A stretch of 64,000 bases of DNA from Hippasteria phrygiana (taxonomy: Eukaryota > Echinodermata > Asteroidea > Valvatida > Goniasteridae), in the NCBI GenBank assembly GCA_037893225.1, contig JAZGUH010000197.1, positions 1,798,001 to 1,862,000 on the forward strand. The letters run 5' to 3'. Position numbers and translations under genes: made by a program. How positions within the stretch are numbered: the first letter of the stretch is position 1; the number at the start of each line of letters is the position of its first letter. The notes beneath the pieces were generated by a model. The model had not been told where the DNA came from. It ran no database searches and saw only the letters and a list, made by a program, of their open reading frames with translations. Below, piece after piece: positions 1 to 12,778 of this stretch.

Positions 1-263
1 TAAAGGCTAGACCACGTTTAACAAGGAATGCACAGCCTCCTCCCCTTTTTTTAGTTCCTGTGTTCTGTCTGTCGTGACGATAAATATCGTATCCAGGTAG
101 GGTAAAACTCTTCCCTTCTTTAAGCCAGGTTTCCTGAATACATATGAGATCTGGTTGTTTGTGTCCAGGAAAAATTGTTTATAGATGATTTAAATTCATT
201 GCAATGAGCTGTAAGAGACTGTGCATTCCATTGTAAGATTAACACCATAATGAGAAAAATCAT
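1..263 (-). pseudogene. Non-LTR retrotransposon ORF2 fragment (APE endonuclease start), frameshifted
   Basis: Reading the minus strand from an ATG at 263, the product starts with a stretch containing LQWNAQSL. After a frame change near the A5 run at 170-174 it continues with PDLICIQETWLKEG, then LPGYDIYRHDR, GGGCAFLV and KRGL up to the window edge. This is the N-terminal signature of the apurinic-like endonuclease of LINE-type ORF2: an Asn in the first strand and the catalytic Glu in QETW. The rest of ORF2 (reverse transcriptase) would lie left of the window. The start codon overlaps the ORF1 stop as ATGA (263-260), so translation may be coupled. The frameshift in a homopolymer means this copy is probably dead, unless it is a sequencing error. 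Family is secure; clade (Jockey/I-like) is inferred from the ORF1 zinc knuckles. Confidence 0.8.
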
Positions 264-1260
264 GACGAAGTTTTGTTCGATTTTCCTTTATGTATAGTGA
301 TCTGGCTGGTTTTATGGGCTTCTGACGGGTCTGCGTTTTTTTGGGTCGAAGATATCTTGGTCTTATCTTGGGTAGGTTTGGGGCCCGATTCGCCTCTCCT
401 TGTATTGGTACGTGTGGATGTTCTTTGCCTTCCTTGTGTTTCTTTAGTCTGTGTTGGGGGGTTGTCAGAATGGATCATGTGATTGACAAGGGCCTTAATC
501 GCTGTGTCTCTTTCCTCTTTGTTCTTCAGCGTGTCCCATATTTGTATCGTGCCTGAGAGAAGTTCCGTTAGGTATTGTTCGTTGCACATGCAATGTGTGT
601 GCTCGGTTTGTGTTCCTTCCGTTGCAATAGTTTGAGTGCTCGCGTCTTTGGAGGTTGGGGTTTTTGTGATTGGTGTGGTTGGCATCGTATTTGTGTTTTC
701 CATGGTGTTTGTGTTTGACCGCAGAGAATTTTTGTTTCCGTTGCTTGAGGATTGTGCCATGTTGGAACATGGTTGTGCTGGCGAGGGAGTCAACTGAGAG
801 CTCGTGCGTATTGATATGTCAGTTTTGATTGCATTTGCAGCTTCGGCGTATGAAATATTATATGTGACTCTGATTCCTTGAATTCGCTTTTTCTGTTTGA
901 TGGTGCTGCATCCCCCATAAGCCGATGAATGGTTTCCTCCACATCTGCAACATCTAGTGTTGTCTTTTTGCTTACACTCTTCATAGTTGTGGGGCCCTCC
1001 ACATCGCACACAGCGTGTAGAGTTTCTGTAGTTTTTTGCAGTATGGCCCAGTCTTTGACAGTTGAAGCATCGGATTATGGGAGGGATGTACGGTTTGACT
1101 ATGAAATTTTCATATCCTATTTGTATCCGGGATGGTGGGTTTGGTGAATTAAAAGTCAAACAGATAGAGAGGCTCTTTTCAAGTTTGCCATCTCTTTTGC
1201 GCATGAGTCGTTTGACTTCTACGACTCCATGTTTCATATGCCGAAGCTGCAAATACAATG
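260..1260 (-). mobile_element. Non-LTR retrotransposon ORF1 (gag-like, zinc knuckles), 5'-truncated and fused in frame to satellite
   Basis: This minus-strand frame carries VVEVKRLMRKRDGKLEK, then SICLTFNSP, IGYENFIVKPYIPPI and three Cys/His knuckles. This is the core of the nucleic-acid-binding gag protein of Jockey/I-type LINEs. Knuckle 1 is CFNCQRLGHTAKNY, with Tyr where the last Cys belongs. Knuckle 2 is CX2CX3HX4C (CVRCGGPHNYEEC). Knuckle 3 is CX2CX3HX6C (CCRCGGNHSSAYGGC). A family-typical SYAEAA follows, then a low-complexity Ser/Thr/Asn tail ending at a TGA at 260. The frame stays open upstream to 1477, but beyond about 1260 it is satellite sequence and has no ATG, so the true N-terminus is missing. 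The element was 5'-truncated at the satellite border. Confidence 0.85.
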
Positions 1261-2201
1261 GACTAGCCGAGACCCCGACCACGCAACTTGGGCCCCAAAT
1301 GAGGGCGTTTTTCGGTCTGACGTTTAACAAAATTGCGCACATTCTTGATACTGATTGAAAGAGGGACTCCTCAGCAACATCCCGACCAATTTCCAGCTCC
1401 GCAGACCCCAGGTTAGCCGAATGATGGCCGAGACAAGCGAGTAGGTTTTTCGAACGAATTTTTCTGCATTCTCGCAAAAGTGCACATGCTATACAATGGA
1501 CTAGCCGATACCGCCACTACGCAACTTGGGCCCCAAATGAGGACGTTTTTCGATCTGATGTTGAACAAAATTGGGCACAATCTGGATACTGATAGAAAGA
1601 GGGACTCCTCAGCAACATCCAGACCAATCTCCAGCTCCTCAGACCTAAGTTCAGTTAAATGATGGCCGAGATAAGCGAGTAGGTTTTTCAAACCAATTTG
1701 TCTCCATTCCCGCATAAGTGCACATGCTATACAATGGACTAGCCGAGACCCCCACTACGCAACTTGGGCCCCAAATGAGGGCGTTTTTCGGTCTGACGTT
1801 AAACGAAACTGCGCACAATCTTGATACTGATGGAAAGAGGGACTCATCAGCAACATCCAGACCAATCTCCTGCTCCTCAGACCCAAGTTCAGCCAAATGA
1901 TGGCCGAGATAAGCAAGTAGGTGTTTTAAACTAATTTTTCTCCATTCCCGCATAAGTGCACTTGCTATACAATGGACTAGCCGAGACCCCCACCACGCAA
2001 CTTGGGCCCCAAATGAGGGCGTTTTTCGGTCTGACGTTGAACAAAATTGCGCACATTCTTGATACTGATTGAAAGAGGGACTCCTCAGCAACATCCCGGC
2101 CAATTTCCAGCTCCGCAGACCCCAGGTTAGCCGAATGATGGCCGAGACAAGCGAGTAGGTTTTTCGAACGAATTTTTCTGCATTCTCGCAAAAGTGCACA
2201 T
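1260..2201. repeat. Satellite: partial left-edge unit (about 4 monomers)
   Basis: This holds a truncated edge monomer up to 1487, then monomers starting at 1488, 1726 and 1964 (types A, B1 and C). The order differs from the full unit because D to G are absent. The left edge cuts the monomer just after GCTATA. Confidence 0.85.
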
Positions 2202-3847
2202 GCTATACAATGGACTAGCCGATACCGCCACTACGCAACTTGGGCCCCAAATGAGGACGTTTTTCGATCTGATGTTGAACAAAATTCGGCACAATCTGGA
2301 TACTGATAGAAAGAGGGACTCCTCAGCAACATCCAGACCAATCTCCAGCTCCTCAGACCTAAGTTCAGTTAAATGATGGCCGAGATAAGCGAGTAGGTTT
2401 TTCAAACCAATTTGTCTCCATTCCCGCATAAGTGCACATGCTATACAATGGACTAGCCGAGACCCCCACTACGCAACTTGGGCCCCAAATGAGGGCGTTT
2501 TTCGGTCTGACGTTAAACGAAACTGCGCACAATCTTGATACTGATGGAAAGAGGGACTCATCAGCAACATCCAGACCAATCCCCTGCTCCTCAGACCCAA
2601 GTTCAGTCAAATGATGGCCGAGATAAGCGAGTATTTTTTTTCGAACTGATTTTTTCTGCATTTCGCATGAGTGTACATGCTATACAATGGACTAGCCGAG
2701 AACCCCACCACCAAATGAGGGCGTTTTTCGGTCTGACGTTAAACGAAACTGCGCACAATCTTGATACTGATGGAAAGAGGGACTCATCAGCAACATCCAG
2801 ACCAATCCCCAGCTCCTCAGACCCAAGTTCAGCCAAATGATGGCCGAGATAAGCAAGTAGGTTTTTAAACAAATTTTTCTCCATTCCCGCATAAGTGCAC
2901 TTGCTATACAATGGACTAGCCGAGACCCCCACCACGCAACTTGGGCCCCAAATGAGGGCGTTTTTCGGTCTGACGTTGAACAAAATTGCGCACAATCTTG
3001 ATACTGATTGAAAGAGGGACTCATCAGCAATATCCAGACCAATCTCCAGCTCCTTAGACCCAAGTTCAGCCAAATGATGGCCGAGATAAGCGAGTAGGTT
3101 TTTCAAACCAATTTGTCTCCATTCCCGCATAAGTGCACTTGCTATACAATGGACTAGCCGAGACCCCCACCACGCAACTTGGGCCCCAAATGAGGGTGTT
3201 TTTCTGTCTGACATTGAACGAAATTGCGCACAATCTTGATACTGTTGGAAAGAGAGACTCCTCAGCAACATCCCGACCAATTTCCAGCTCCACAGACGCC
3301 AATTCAGCCAAATGATGGCCGAGATAAGCGAGTATTTTTTTTCGAACTGATTTTTTCTGCATTCCGCATGGTATGAGTGTACATGCTATACAATGGACTA
3401 GCCGAGAACCCCACCACCAAATGAGGGCGTTTTTCGGTCTGACGTTAAACGAAACTGCGCACAATCTTGATACTGATGGAAAGAGGGACTCCTCAGCAAC
3501 ATCCATACCAATTTCCAGCTCCTCAGACCCAAGTTCAGCCAAATGATGGCCGAGATAAGCAAGTAGGTGTTTTAAACTAATTTTTCTCCATTCCCGCATA
3601 AGTGCACTTGCTATACAATGGACTAGCCGAGACCCCCACCACGCAACTTGGGCCCCAAATGAGGGCGTTTTTCGGTCTGACGTTGAACAAAATTGCGCAC
3701 ATTCTTGATACTGATTGAAAGAGGGACTCCTCAGCAACATCCCGGCCAATTTCCAGCTCCGCAGACCCCAGGTTAGCCGAATGATGGCCGAGACAAGCGA
3801 GTAGGTTTTTCGAACGAATTTTTCTGCATTCTCGCAAAAGTGCACAT
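2202..3847. repeat. Satellite: full 7-monomer unit, 1646 bp
   Basis: Monomers start at 2202 (A), 2440 (B), 2679 (D, short), 2903 (E), 3141 (F), 3385 (G, short) and 3610 (C). The E monomer starts with ACAATGG and the F monomer carries TTTTTCTGTCTGAC. Confidence 0.9.
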
Positions 3848-5024
3848 GCTATACAATGGACTAGCCGATACCGCCACTACGCAACTTGGGCCCCAAATGA
3901 GGACGTTTTTCGATCTGATGTTGAACAAAATTCGGCACAATCTGGATACTGATAGAAAGAGGGACTCCTCAGCAACATCCAGACCAATCTCCAGCTCCTC
4001 AGACCTAAGTTCAGTTAAATGATGGCCGAGATAAGCGAGTAGGTTTTTCAAACCAATTTGTCTCCATTCCCGCATAAGTGCACATGCTATACAATGGACT
4101 AGCCGAGACCCCCACTACGCAACTTGGGCCCCAAATGAGGGCGTTTTTCGGTCTGACGTTAAACGAAACTGCGCACAATCTTGATACTGATGGAAAGAGG
4201 GACTCATCAGCAACATCCAGACCAATCCCCTGCTCCTCAGACCCAAGTTCAGTCAAATGATGGCCGAGATAAGCGAGTATTTTTTTTCGAACTGATTTTT
4301 TCTGCATTTCGCATGAGTGTACATGCTATACAATGGACTAGCCGAGAACCCCACCACCAAATGAGGGCGTTTTTCGGTCTGACGTTAAACGAAACTGCGC
4401 ACAATCTTGATACTGATGGAAAGAGGGACTCATCAGCAACATCCAGACCAATCCCCAGCTCCTCAGACCCAAGTTCAGCCAAATGATGGCCGAGATAAGC
4501 AAGTAGGTTTTTAAACAAATTTTTCTCCATTCCCGCATAAGTGCACTTGCTATACAACGGACTAGCCGAGACCCCCACCACGCAACTTGGGCCCCAAATG
4601 AGGGCGTTTTTCGGTCTGACGTTAAACGAAACTGCGCACAATCTTGATACTGATGGAAAGAGGGACTCATCAGCAACATCCAGACCAATCTCCTGCTCCT
4701 CAGACCCAAGTTCAGCCAAATGATGGCCGAGATAAGCAAGTAGGTGTTTTAAACTAATTTTTCTCCATTCCCGCATAAGTGCACTTGCTATACAATGGAC
4801 TAGCCGAGACCCCCACCACGCAACTTGGGCCCCAAATGAGGGCGTTTTTCGGTCTGACGTTGAACAAAATTGCGCACATTCTTGATACTGATTGAAAGAG
4901 GGACTCCTCAGCAACATCCCGGCCAATTTCCAGCTCCGCAGACCCCAGGTTAGCCGAATGATGGCCGAGACAAGCGAGTAGGTTTTTCGAACGAATTTTT
5001 CTGCATTCTCGCAAAAGTGCACAT
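3848..5024. repeat. Satellite: 5-monomer variant unit, 1177 bp
   Basis: The order is A, B, D, a B1-like monomer (start ~4549, with the ACAACGG variant), then C. Compared with the full unit, monomers E, F and G are replaced by one B1-type monomer. An unequal exchange between non-equivalent monomers would give this. Confidence 0.88.
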
Positions 5025-6670
5025 GCTATACAATGGACTAGCCGATACCGCCACTACGCAACTTGGGCCCCAAATGAGGACGTTTTTCGATCTGATGTTG
5101 AACAAAATTCGGCACAATCTGGATACTGATAGAAAGAGGGACTCCTCAGCAACATCCAGACCAATCTCCAGCTCCTCAGACCTAAGTTCAGTTAAATGAT
5201 GGCCGAGATAAGCGAGTAGGTTTTTCAAACCAATTTGTCTCCATTCCCGCATAAGTGCACATGCTATACAATGGACTAGCCGAGACCCCCACTACGCAAC
5301 TTGGGCCCCAAATGAGGGCGTTTTTCGGTCTGACGTTAAACGAAACTGCGCACAATCTTGATACTGATGGAAAGAGGGACTCATCAGCAACATCCAGACC
5401 AATCCCCTGCTCCTCAGACCCAAGTTCAGTCAAATGATGGCCGAGATAAGCGAGTATTTTTTTTCGAACTGATTTTTTCTGCATTTCGCATGAGTGTACA
5501 TGCTATACAATGGACTAGCCGAGAACCCCACCACCAAATGAGGGCGTTTTTCGGTCTGACGTTAAACGAAACTGCGCACAATCTTGATACTGATGGAAAG
5601 AGGGACTCATCAGCAACATCCAGACCAATCCCCAGCTCCTCAGACCCAAGTTCAGCCAAATGATGGCCGAGATAAGCAAGTAGGTTTTTAAACAAATTTT
5701 TCTCCATTCCCGCATAAGTGCACTTGCTATACAATGGACTAGCCGAGACCCCCACCACGCAACTTGGGCCCCAAATGAGGGCGTTTTTCGGTCTGACGTT
5801 GAACAAAATTGCGCACAATCTTGATACTGATTGAAAGAGGGACTCATCAGCAATATCCAGACCAATCTCCAGCTCCTTAGACCCAAGTTCAGCCAAATGA
5901 TGGCCGAGATAAGCGAGTAGGTTTTTCAAACCAATTTGTCTCCATTCCCGCATAAGTGCACTTGCTATACAATGGACTAGCCGAGACCCCCACCACGCAA
6001 CTTGGGCCCCAAATGAGGGTGTTTTTCTGTCTGACATTGAACGAAATTGCGCACAATCTTGATACTGTTGGAAAGAGAGACTCCTCAGCAACATCCCGAC
6101 CAATTTCCAGCTCCACAGACGCCAATTCAGCCAAATGATGGCCGAGATAAGCGAGTATTTTTTTTCGAACTGATTTTTTCTGCATTCCGCATGGTATGAG
6201 TGTACATGCTATACAATGGACTAGCCGAGAACCCCACCACCAAATGAGGGCGTTTTTCGGTCTGACGTTAAACGAAACTGCGCACAATCTTGATACTGAT
6301 GGAAAGAGGGACTCCTCAGCAACATCCATACCAATTTCCAGCTCCTCAGACCCAAGTTCAGCCAAATGATGGCCGAGATAAGCAAGTAGGTGTTTTAAAC
6401 TAATTTTTCTCCATTCCCGCATAAGTGCACTTGCTATACAATGGACTAGCCGAGACCCCCACCACGCAACTTGGGCCCCAAATGAGGGCGTTTTTCGGTC
6501 TGACGTTGAACAAAATTGCGCACATTCTTGATACTGATTGAAAGAGGGACTCCTCAGCAACATCCCGGCCAATTTCCAGCTCCGCAGACCCCAGGTTAGC
6601 CGAATGATGGCCGAGACAAGCGAGTAGGTTTTTCGAACGAATTTTTCTGCATTCTCGCAAAAGTGCACAT
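5025..6670. repeat. Satellite: full 7-monomer unit, 1646 bp
   Basis: Same order and variant markers (ACAATGG in E, CTGTCTGAC in F) as the unit at 2202. It forms the first half of a 3054-bp super-unit with the following 6-mer. Confidence 0.9.
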
Positions 6671-8078
6671 GCTATACAATGGACTAGCCGATACCGCCAC
6701 TACGCAACTTGGGCCCCAAATGAGGACGTTTTTCGATCTGATGTTGAACAAAATTCGGCACAATCTGGATACTGATAGAAAGAGGGACTCCTCAGCAACA
6801 TCCAGACCAATCTCCAGCTCCTCAGACCTAAGTTCAGTTAAATGATGGCCGAGATAAGCGAGTAGGTTTTTCAAACCAATTTGTCTCCATTCCCGCATAA
6901 GTGCACATGCTATACAATGGACTAGCCGAGACCCCCACTACGCAACTTGGGCCCCAAATGAGGGCGTTTTTCGGTCTGACGTTAAACGAAACTGCGCACA
7001 ATCTTGATACTGATGGAAAGAGGGACTCATCAGCAACATCCAGACCAATCCCCTGCTCCTCAGACCCAAGTTCAGTCAAATGATGGCCGAGATAAGCGAG
7101 TATTTTTTTTCGAACTGATTTTTTCTGCATTTCGCATGAGTGTACATGCTATACAATGGACTAGCCGAGAACCCCACCACCAAATGAGGGCGTTTTTCGG
7201 TCTGACGTTAAACGAAACTGCGCACAATCTTGATACTGATGGAAAGAGGGACTCATCAGCAACATCCAGACCAATCCCCAGCTCCTCAGACCCAAGTTCA
7301 GCCAAATGATGGCCGAGATAAGCAAGTAGGTTTTTAAACAAATTTTTCTCCATTCCCGCATAAGTGCACTTGCTATACAACGGACTAGCCGAGACCCCCA
7401 CCACGCAACTTGGGCCCCAAATGAGGGCGTTTTTCGGTCTGACGTTGAACAAAATTGCGCACAATCTTGATACTGATTGAAAGAGGGACTCATCAGCAAT
7501 ATCCAGACCAATCTCCAGCTCCTTAGACCCAAGTTCAGCCAAATGATGGCCGAGATAAGCGAGTAGGTTTTTCAAACCAATTTGTCTCCATTCCCGCATA
7601 AGTGCACTTGCTATACAATGGACTAGCCGAGACCCCCACCACGCAACTTGGGCCCCAAATGAGGGTGTTTTTCGGTCTGACATTGAACGAAATTGCGCAC
7701 AATCTTGATACTGTTGGAAAGAGAGACTCCTCAGCAACATCCCGACCAATTTCCAGCTCCACAGACGCCAGTTCAGCCAAATGATGGCCGAGATAAGCGA
7801 GTATTTTTTTTCGAACTGATTTTTTCTGCATTCCGCATGGTATGAGTGTACATGCTATACAATGGACTAGCCGAGAACCCCACCACCAAATGAGGGCGTT
7901 TTTCGGTCTGACGTTAAACGAAACTGCGCACAATCTTGATACTGATGGAAAGAGGGACTCCTCAGCAACATCCATACCAATTTCCAGCTCCACAGACGCC
8001 AGTTCAGCCAAATGATGGCCGAGACAAGCGAGTAGGTTTTTTAAACAAATTTTTCCCCATTCCCGCATAAGTGCACAT
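6671..8078. repeat. Satellite: 6-monomer unit lacking C, 1408 bp
   Basis: The order is A, B, D, E, F, G with monomer C missing (exactly 238 bases shorter). It carries ACAACGG in E and CGGTCTGAC in F, and its G monomer ends with CACAGACGCCAGTTC. Confidence 0.9.
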
Positions 8079-9724
8079 GCTATACAATGGACTAGCCGAT
8101 ACCGCCACTACGCAACTTGGGCCCCAAATGAGGACGTTTTTCGATCTGATGTTGAACAAAATTCGGCACAATCTGGATACTGATAGAAAGAGGGACTCCT
8201 CAGCAACATCCAGACCAATCTCCAGCTCCTCAGACCTAAGTTCAGTTAAATGATGGCCGAGATAAGCGAGTAGGTTTTTCAAACCAATTTGTCTCCATTC
8301 CCGCATAAGTGCACATGCTATACAATGGACTAGCCGAGACCCCCACTACGCAACTTGGGCCCCAAATGAGGGCGTTTTTCGGTCTGACGTTAAACGAAAC
8401 TGCGCACAATCTTGATACTGATGGAAAGAGGGACTCATCAGCAACATCCAGACCAATCCCCTGCTCCTCAGACCCAAGTTCAGTCAAATGATGGCCGAGA
8501 TAAGCGAGTATTTTTTTTCGAACTGATTTTTTCTGCATTTCGCATGAGTGTACATGCTATACAATGGACTAGCCGAGAACCCCACCACCAAATGAGGGCG
8601 TTTTTCGGTCTGACGTTAAACGAAACTGCGCACAATCTTGATACTGATGGAAAGAGGGACTCATCAGCAACATCCAGACCAATCCCCAGCTCCTCAGACC
8701 CAAGTTCAGCCAAATGATGGCCGAGATAAGCAAGTAGGTTTTTAAACAAATTTTTCTCCATTCCCGCATAAGTGCACTTGCTATACAATGGACTAGCCGA
8801 GACCCCCACCACGCAACTTGGGCCCCAAATGAGGGCGTTTTTCGGTCTGACGTTGAACAAAATTGCGCACAATCTTGATACTGATTGAAAGAGGGACTCA
8901 TCAGCAATATCCAGACCAATCTCCAGCTCCTTAGACCCAAGTTCAGCCAAATGATGGCCGAGATAAGCGAGTAGGTTTTTCAAACCAATTTGTCTCCATT
9001 CCCGCATAAGTGCACTTGCTATACAATGGACTAGCCGAGACCCCCACCACGCAACTTGGGCCCCAAATGAGGGTGTTTTTCTGTCTGACATTGAACGAAA
9101 TTGCGCACAATCTTGATACTGTTGGAAAGAGAGACTCCTCAGCAACATCCCGACCAATTTCCAGCTCCACAGACGCCAATTCAGCCAAATGATGGCCGAG
9201 ATAAGCGAGTATTTTTTTTCGAACTGATTTTTTCTGCATTCCGCATGGTATGAGTGTACATGCTATACAATGGACTAGCCGAGAACCCCACCACCAAATG
9301 AGGGCGTTTTTCGGTCTGACGTTAAACGAAACTGCGCACAATCTTGATACTGATGGAAAGAGGGACTCCTCAGCAACATCCATACCAATTTCCAGCTCCT
9401 CAGACCCAAGTTCAGCCAAATGATGGCCGAGATAAGCAAGTAGGTGTTTTAAACTAATTTTTCTCCATTCCCGCATAAGTGCACTTGCTATACAATGGAC
9501 TAGCCGAGACCCCCACCACGCAACTTGGGCCCCAAATGAGGGCGTTTTTCGGTCTGACGTTGAACAAAATTGCGCACATTCTTGATACTGATTGAAAGAG
9601 GGACTCCTCAGCAACATCCCGGCCAATTTCCAGCTCCGCAGACCCCAGGTTAGCCGAATGATGGCCGAGACAAGCGAGTAGGTTTTTCGAACGAATTTTT
9701 CTGCATTCTCGCAAAAGTGCACAT
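8079..9724. repeat. Satellite: full 7-monomer unit, 1646 bp
   Basis: Carries the same markers as the full units at 2202 and 5025 (ACAATGG in E, CTGTCTGAC in F). Confidence 0.9.
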
Positions 9725-11370
9725 GCTATACAATGGACTAGCCGATACCGCCACTACGCAACTTGGGCCCCAAATGAGGACGTTTTTCGATCTGATGTTG
9801 AACAAAATTCGGCACAATCTGGATACTGATAGAAAGAGGGACTCCTCAGCAACATCCAGACCAATCTCCAGCTCCTCAGACCTAAGTTCAGTTAAATGAT
9901 GGCCGAGATAAGCGAGTAGGTTTTTCAAACCAATTTGTCTCCATTCCCGCATAAGTGCACATGCTATACAATGGACTAGCCGAGACCCCCACTACGCAAC
10001 TTGGGCCCCAAATGAGGGCGTTTTTCGGTCTGACGTTAAACGAAACTGCGCACAATCTTGATACTGATGGAAAGAGGGACTCATCAGCAACATCCAGACC
10101 AATCCCCTGCTCCTCAGACCCAAGTTCAGTCAAATGATGGCCGAGATAAGCGAGTATTTTTTTTCGAACTGATTTTTTCTGCATTTCGCATGAGTGTACA
10201 TGCTATACAATGGACTAGCCGAGAACCCCACCACCAAATGAGGGCGTTTTTCGGTCTGACGTTAAACGAAACTGCGCACAATCTTGATACTGATGGAAAG
10301 AGGGACTCATCAGCAACATCCAGACCAATCCCCAGCTCCTCAGACCCAAGTTCAGCCAAATGATGGCCGAGATAAGCAAGTAGGTTTTTAAACAAATTTT
10401 TCTCCATTCCCGCATAAGTGCACTTGCTATACAACGGACTAGCCGAGACCCCCACCACGCAACTTGGGCCCCAAATGAGGGCGTTTTTCGGTCTGACGTT
10501 GAACAAAATTGCGCACAATCTTGATACTGATTGAAAGAGGGACTCATCAGCAATATCCAGACCAATCTCCAGCTCCTTAGACCCAAGTTCAGCCAAATGA
10601 TGGCCGAGATAAGCGAGTAGGTTTTTCAAACCAATTTGTCTCCATTCCCGCATAAGTGCACTTGCTATACAATGGACTAGCCGAGACCCCCACCACGCAA
10701 CTTGGGCCCCAAATGAGGGTGTTTTTCTGTCTGACATTGAACGAAATTGCGCACAATCTTGATACTGTTGGAAAGAGAGACTCCTCAGCAACATCCCGAC
10801 CAATTTCCAGCTCCACAGACGCCAATTCAGCCAAATGATGGCCGAGATAAGCGAGTATTTTTTTTCGAACTGATTTTTTCTGCATTCCGCATGGTATGAG
10901 TGTACATGCTATACAATGGACTAGCCGAGAACCCCACCACCAAATGAGGGCGTTTTTCGGTCTGACGTTAAACGAAACTGCGCACAATCTTGATACTGAT
11001 GGAAAGAGGGACTCCTCAGCAACATCCATACCAATTTCCAGCTCCTCAGACCCAAGTTCAGCCAAATGATGGCCGAGATAAGCAAGTAGGTGTTTTAAAC
11101 TAATTTTTCTCCATTCCCGCATAAGTGCACTTGCTATACAATGGACTAGCCGAGACCCCCACCACGCAACTTGGGCCCCAAATGAGGGCGTTTTTCGGTC
11201 TGACGTTGAACAAAATTGCGCACATTCTTGATACTGATTGAAAGAGGGACTCCTCAGCAACATCCCGGCCAATTTCCAGCTCCGCAGACCCCAGGTTAGC
11301 CGAATGATGGCCGAGACAAGCGAGTAGGTTTTTCGAACGAATTTTTCTGCATTCTCGCAAAAGTGCACAT
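9725..11370. repeat. Satellite: full 7-monomer unit with mixed markers, 1646 bp
   Basis: This unit has the E marker of the 6-mers (ACAACGG near 10434) but the F marker and C monomer of the 7-mers. It therefore looks like a recombinant of the two unit types. Confidence 0.88.
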
Positions 11371-12778
11371 GCTATACAATGGACTAGCCGATACCGCCAC
11401 TACGCAACTTGGGCCCCAAATGAGGACGTTTTTCGATCTGATGTTGAACAAAATTCGGCACAATCTGGATACTGATAGAAAGAGGGACTCCTCAGCAACA
11501 TCCAGACCAATCTCCAGCTCCTCAGACCTAAGTTCAGTTAAATGATGGCCGAGATAAGCGAGTAGGTTTTTCAAACCAATTTGTCTCCATTCCCGCATAA
11601 GTGCACATGCTATACAATGGACTAGCCGAGACCCCCACTACGCAACTTGGGCCCCAAATGAGGGCGTTTTTCGGTCTGACGTTAAACGAAACTGCGCACA
11701 ATCTTGATACTGATGGAAAGAGGGACTCATCAGCAACATCCAGACCAATCCCCTGCTCCTCAGACCCAAGTTCAGTCAAATGATGGCCGAGATAAGCGAG
11801 TATTTTTTTTCGAACTGATTTTTTCTGCATTTCGCATGAGTGTACATGCTATACAATGGACTAGCCGAGAACCCCACCACCAAATGAGGGCGTTTTTCGG
11901 TCTGACGTTAAACGAAACTGCGGACAATCTTGATACTGATGGAAAGAGGGACTCATCAGCAACATCCAGACCAATCCCCAGCTCCTCAGACCCAAGTTCA
12001 GCCAAATGATGGCCGAGATAAGCAAGTAGGTTTTTAAACAAATTTTTCTCCATTCCCGCATAAGTGCACTTGCTATACAACGGACTAGCCGAGACCCCCA
12101 CCACGCAACTTGGGCCCCAAATGAGGGCGTTTTTCGGTCTGACGTTGAACAAAATTGCGCACAATCTTGATACTGATTGAAAGAGGGACTCATCAGCAAT
12201 ATCCAGACCAATCTCCAGCTCCTTAGACCCAAGTTCAGCCAAATGATGGCCGAGATAAGCGAGTAGGTTTTTCAAACCAATTTGTCTCCATTCCCGCATA
12301 AGTGCACTTGCTATACAATGGACTAGCCGAGACCCCCACCACGCAACTTGGGCCCCAAATGAGGGTGTTTTTCGGTCTGACATTGAACGAAATTGCGCAC
12401 AATCTTGATACTGTTGGAAAGAGAGACTCCTCAGCAACATCCCGACCAATTTCCAGCTCCACAGACGCCAGTTCAGCCAAATGATGGCCGAGATAAGCGA
12501 GTATTTTTTTTCGAACTGATTTTTTCTGCATTCCGCATGGTATGAGTGTACATGCTATACAATGGACTAGCCGAGAACCCCACCACCAAATGAGGGCGTT
12601 TTTCGGTCTGACGTTAAACGAAACTGCGCACAATCTTGATACTGATGGAAAGAGGGACTCCTCAGCAACATCCATACCAATTTCCAGCTCCACAGACGCC
12701 AGTTCAGCCAAATGATGGCCGAGACAAGCGAGTAGGTTTTTTAAACAAATTTTTCCCCATTCCCGCATAAGTGCACAT
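11371..12778. repeat. Satellite: 6-monomer unit lacking C, 1408 bp
   Basis: Matches the 6-mer at 6671. It has a private base change in the D monomer (ACTGCGGACAATC near 11921, where other units read GCGCAC), so unit copies can be told apart. Confidence 0.9.
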
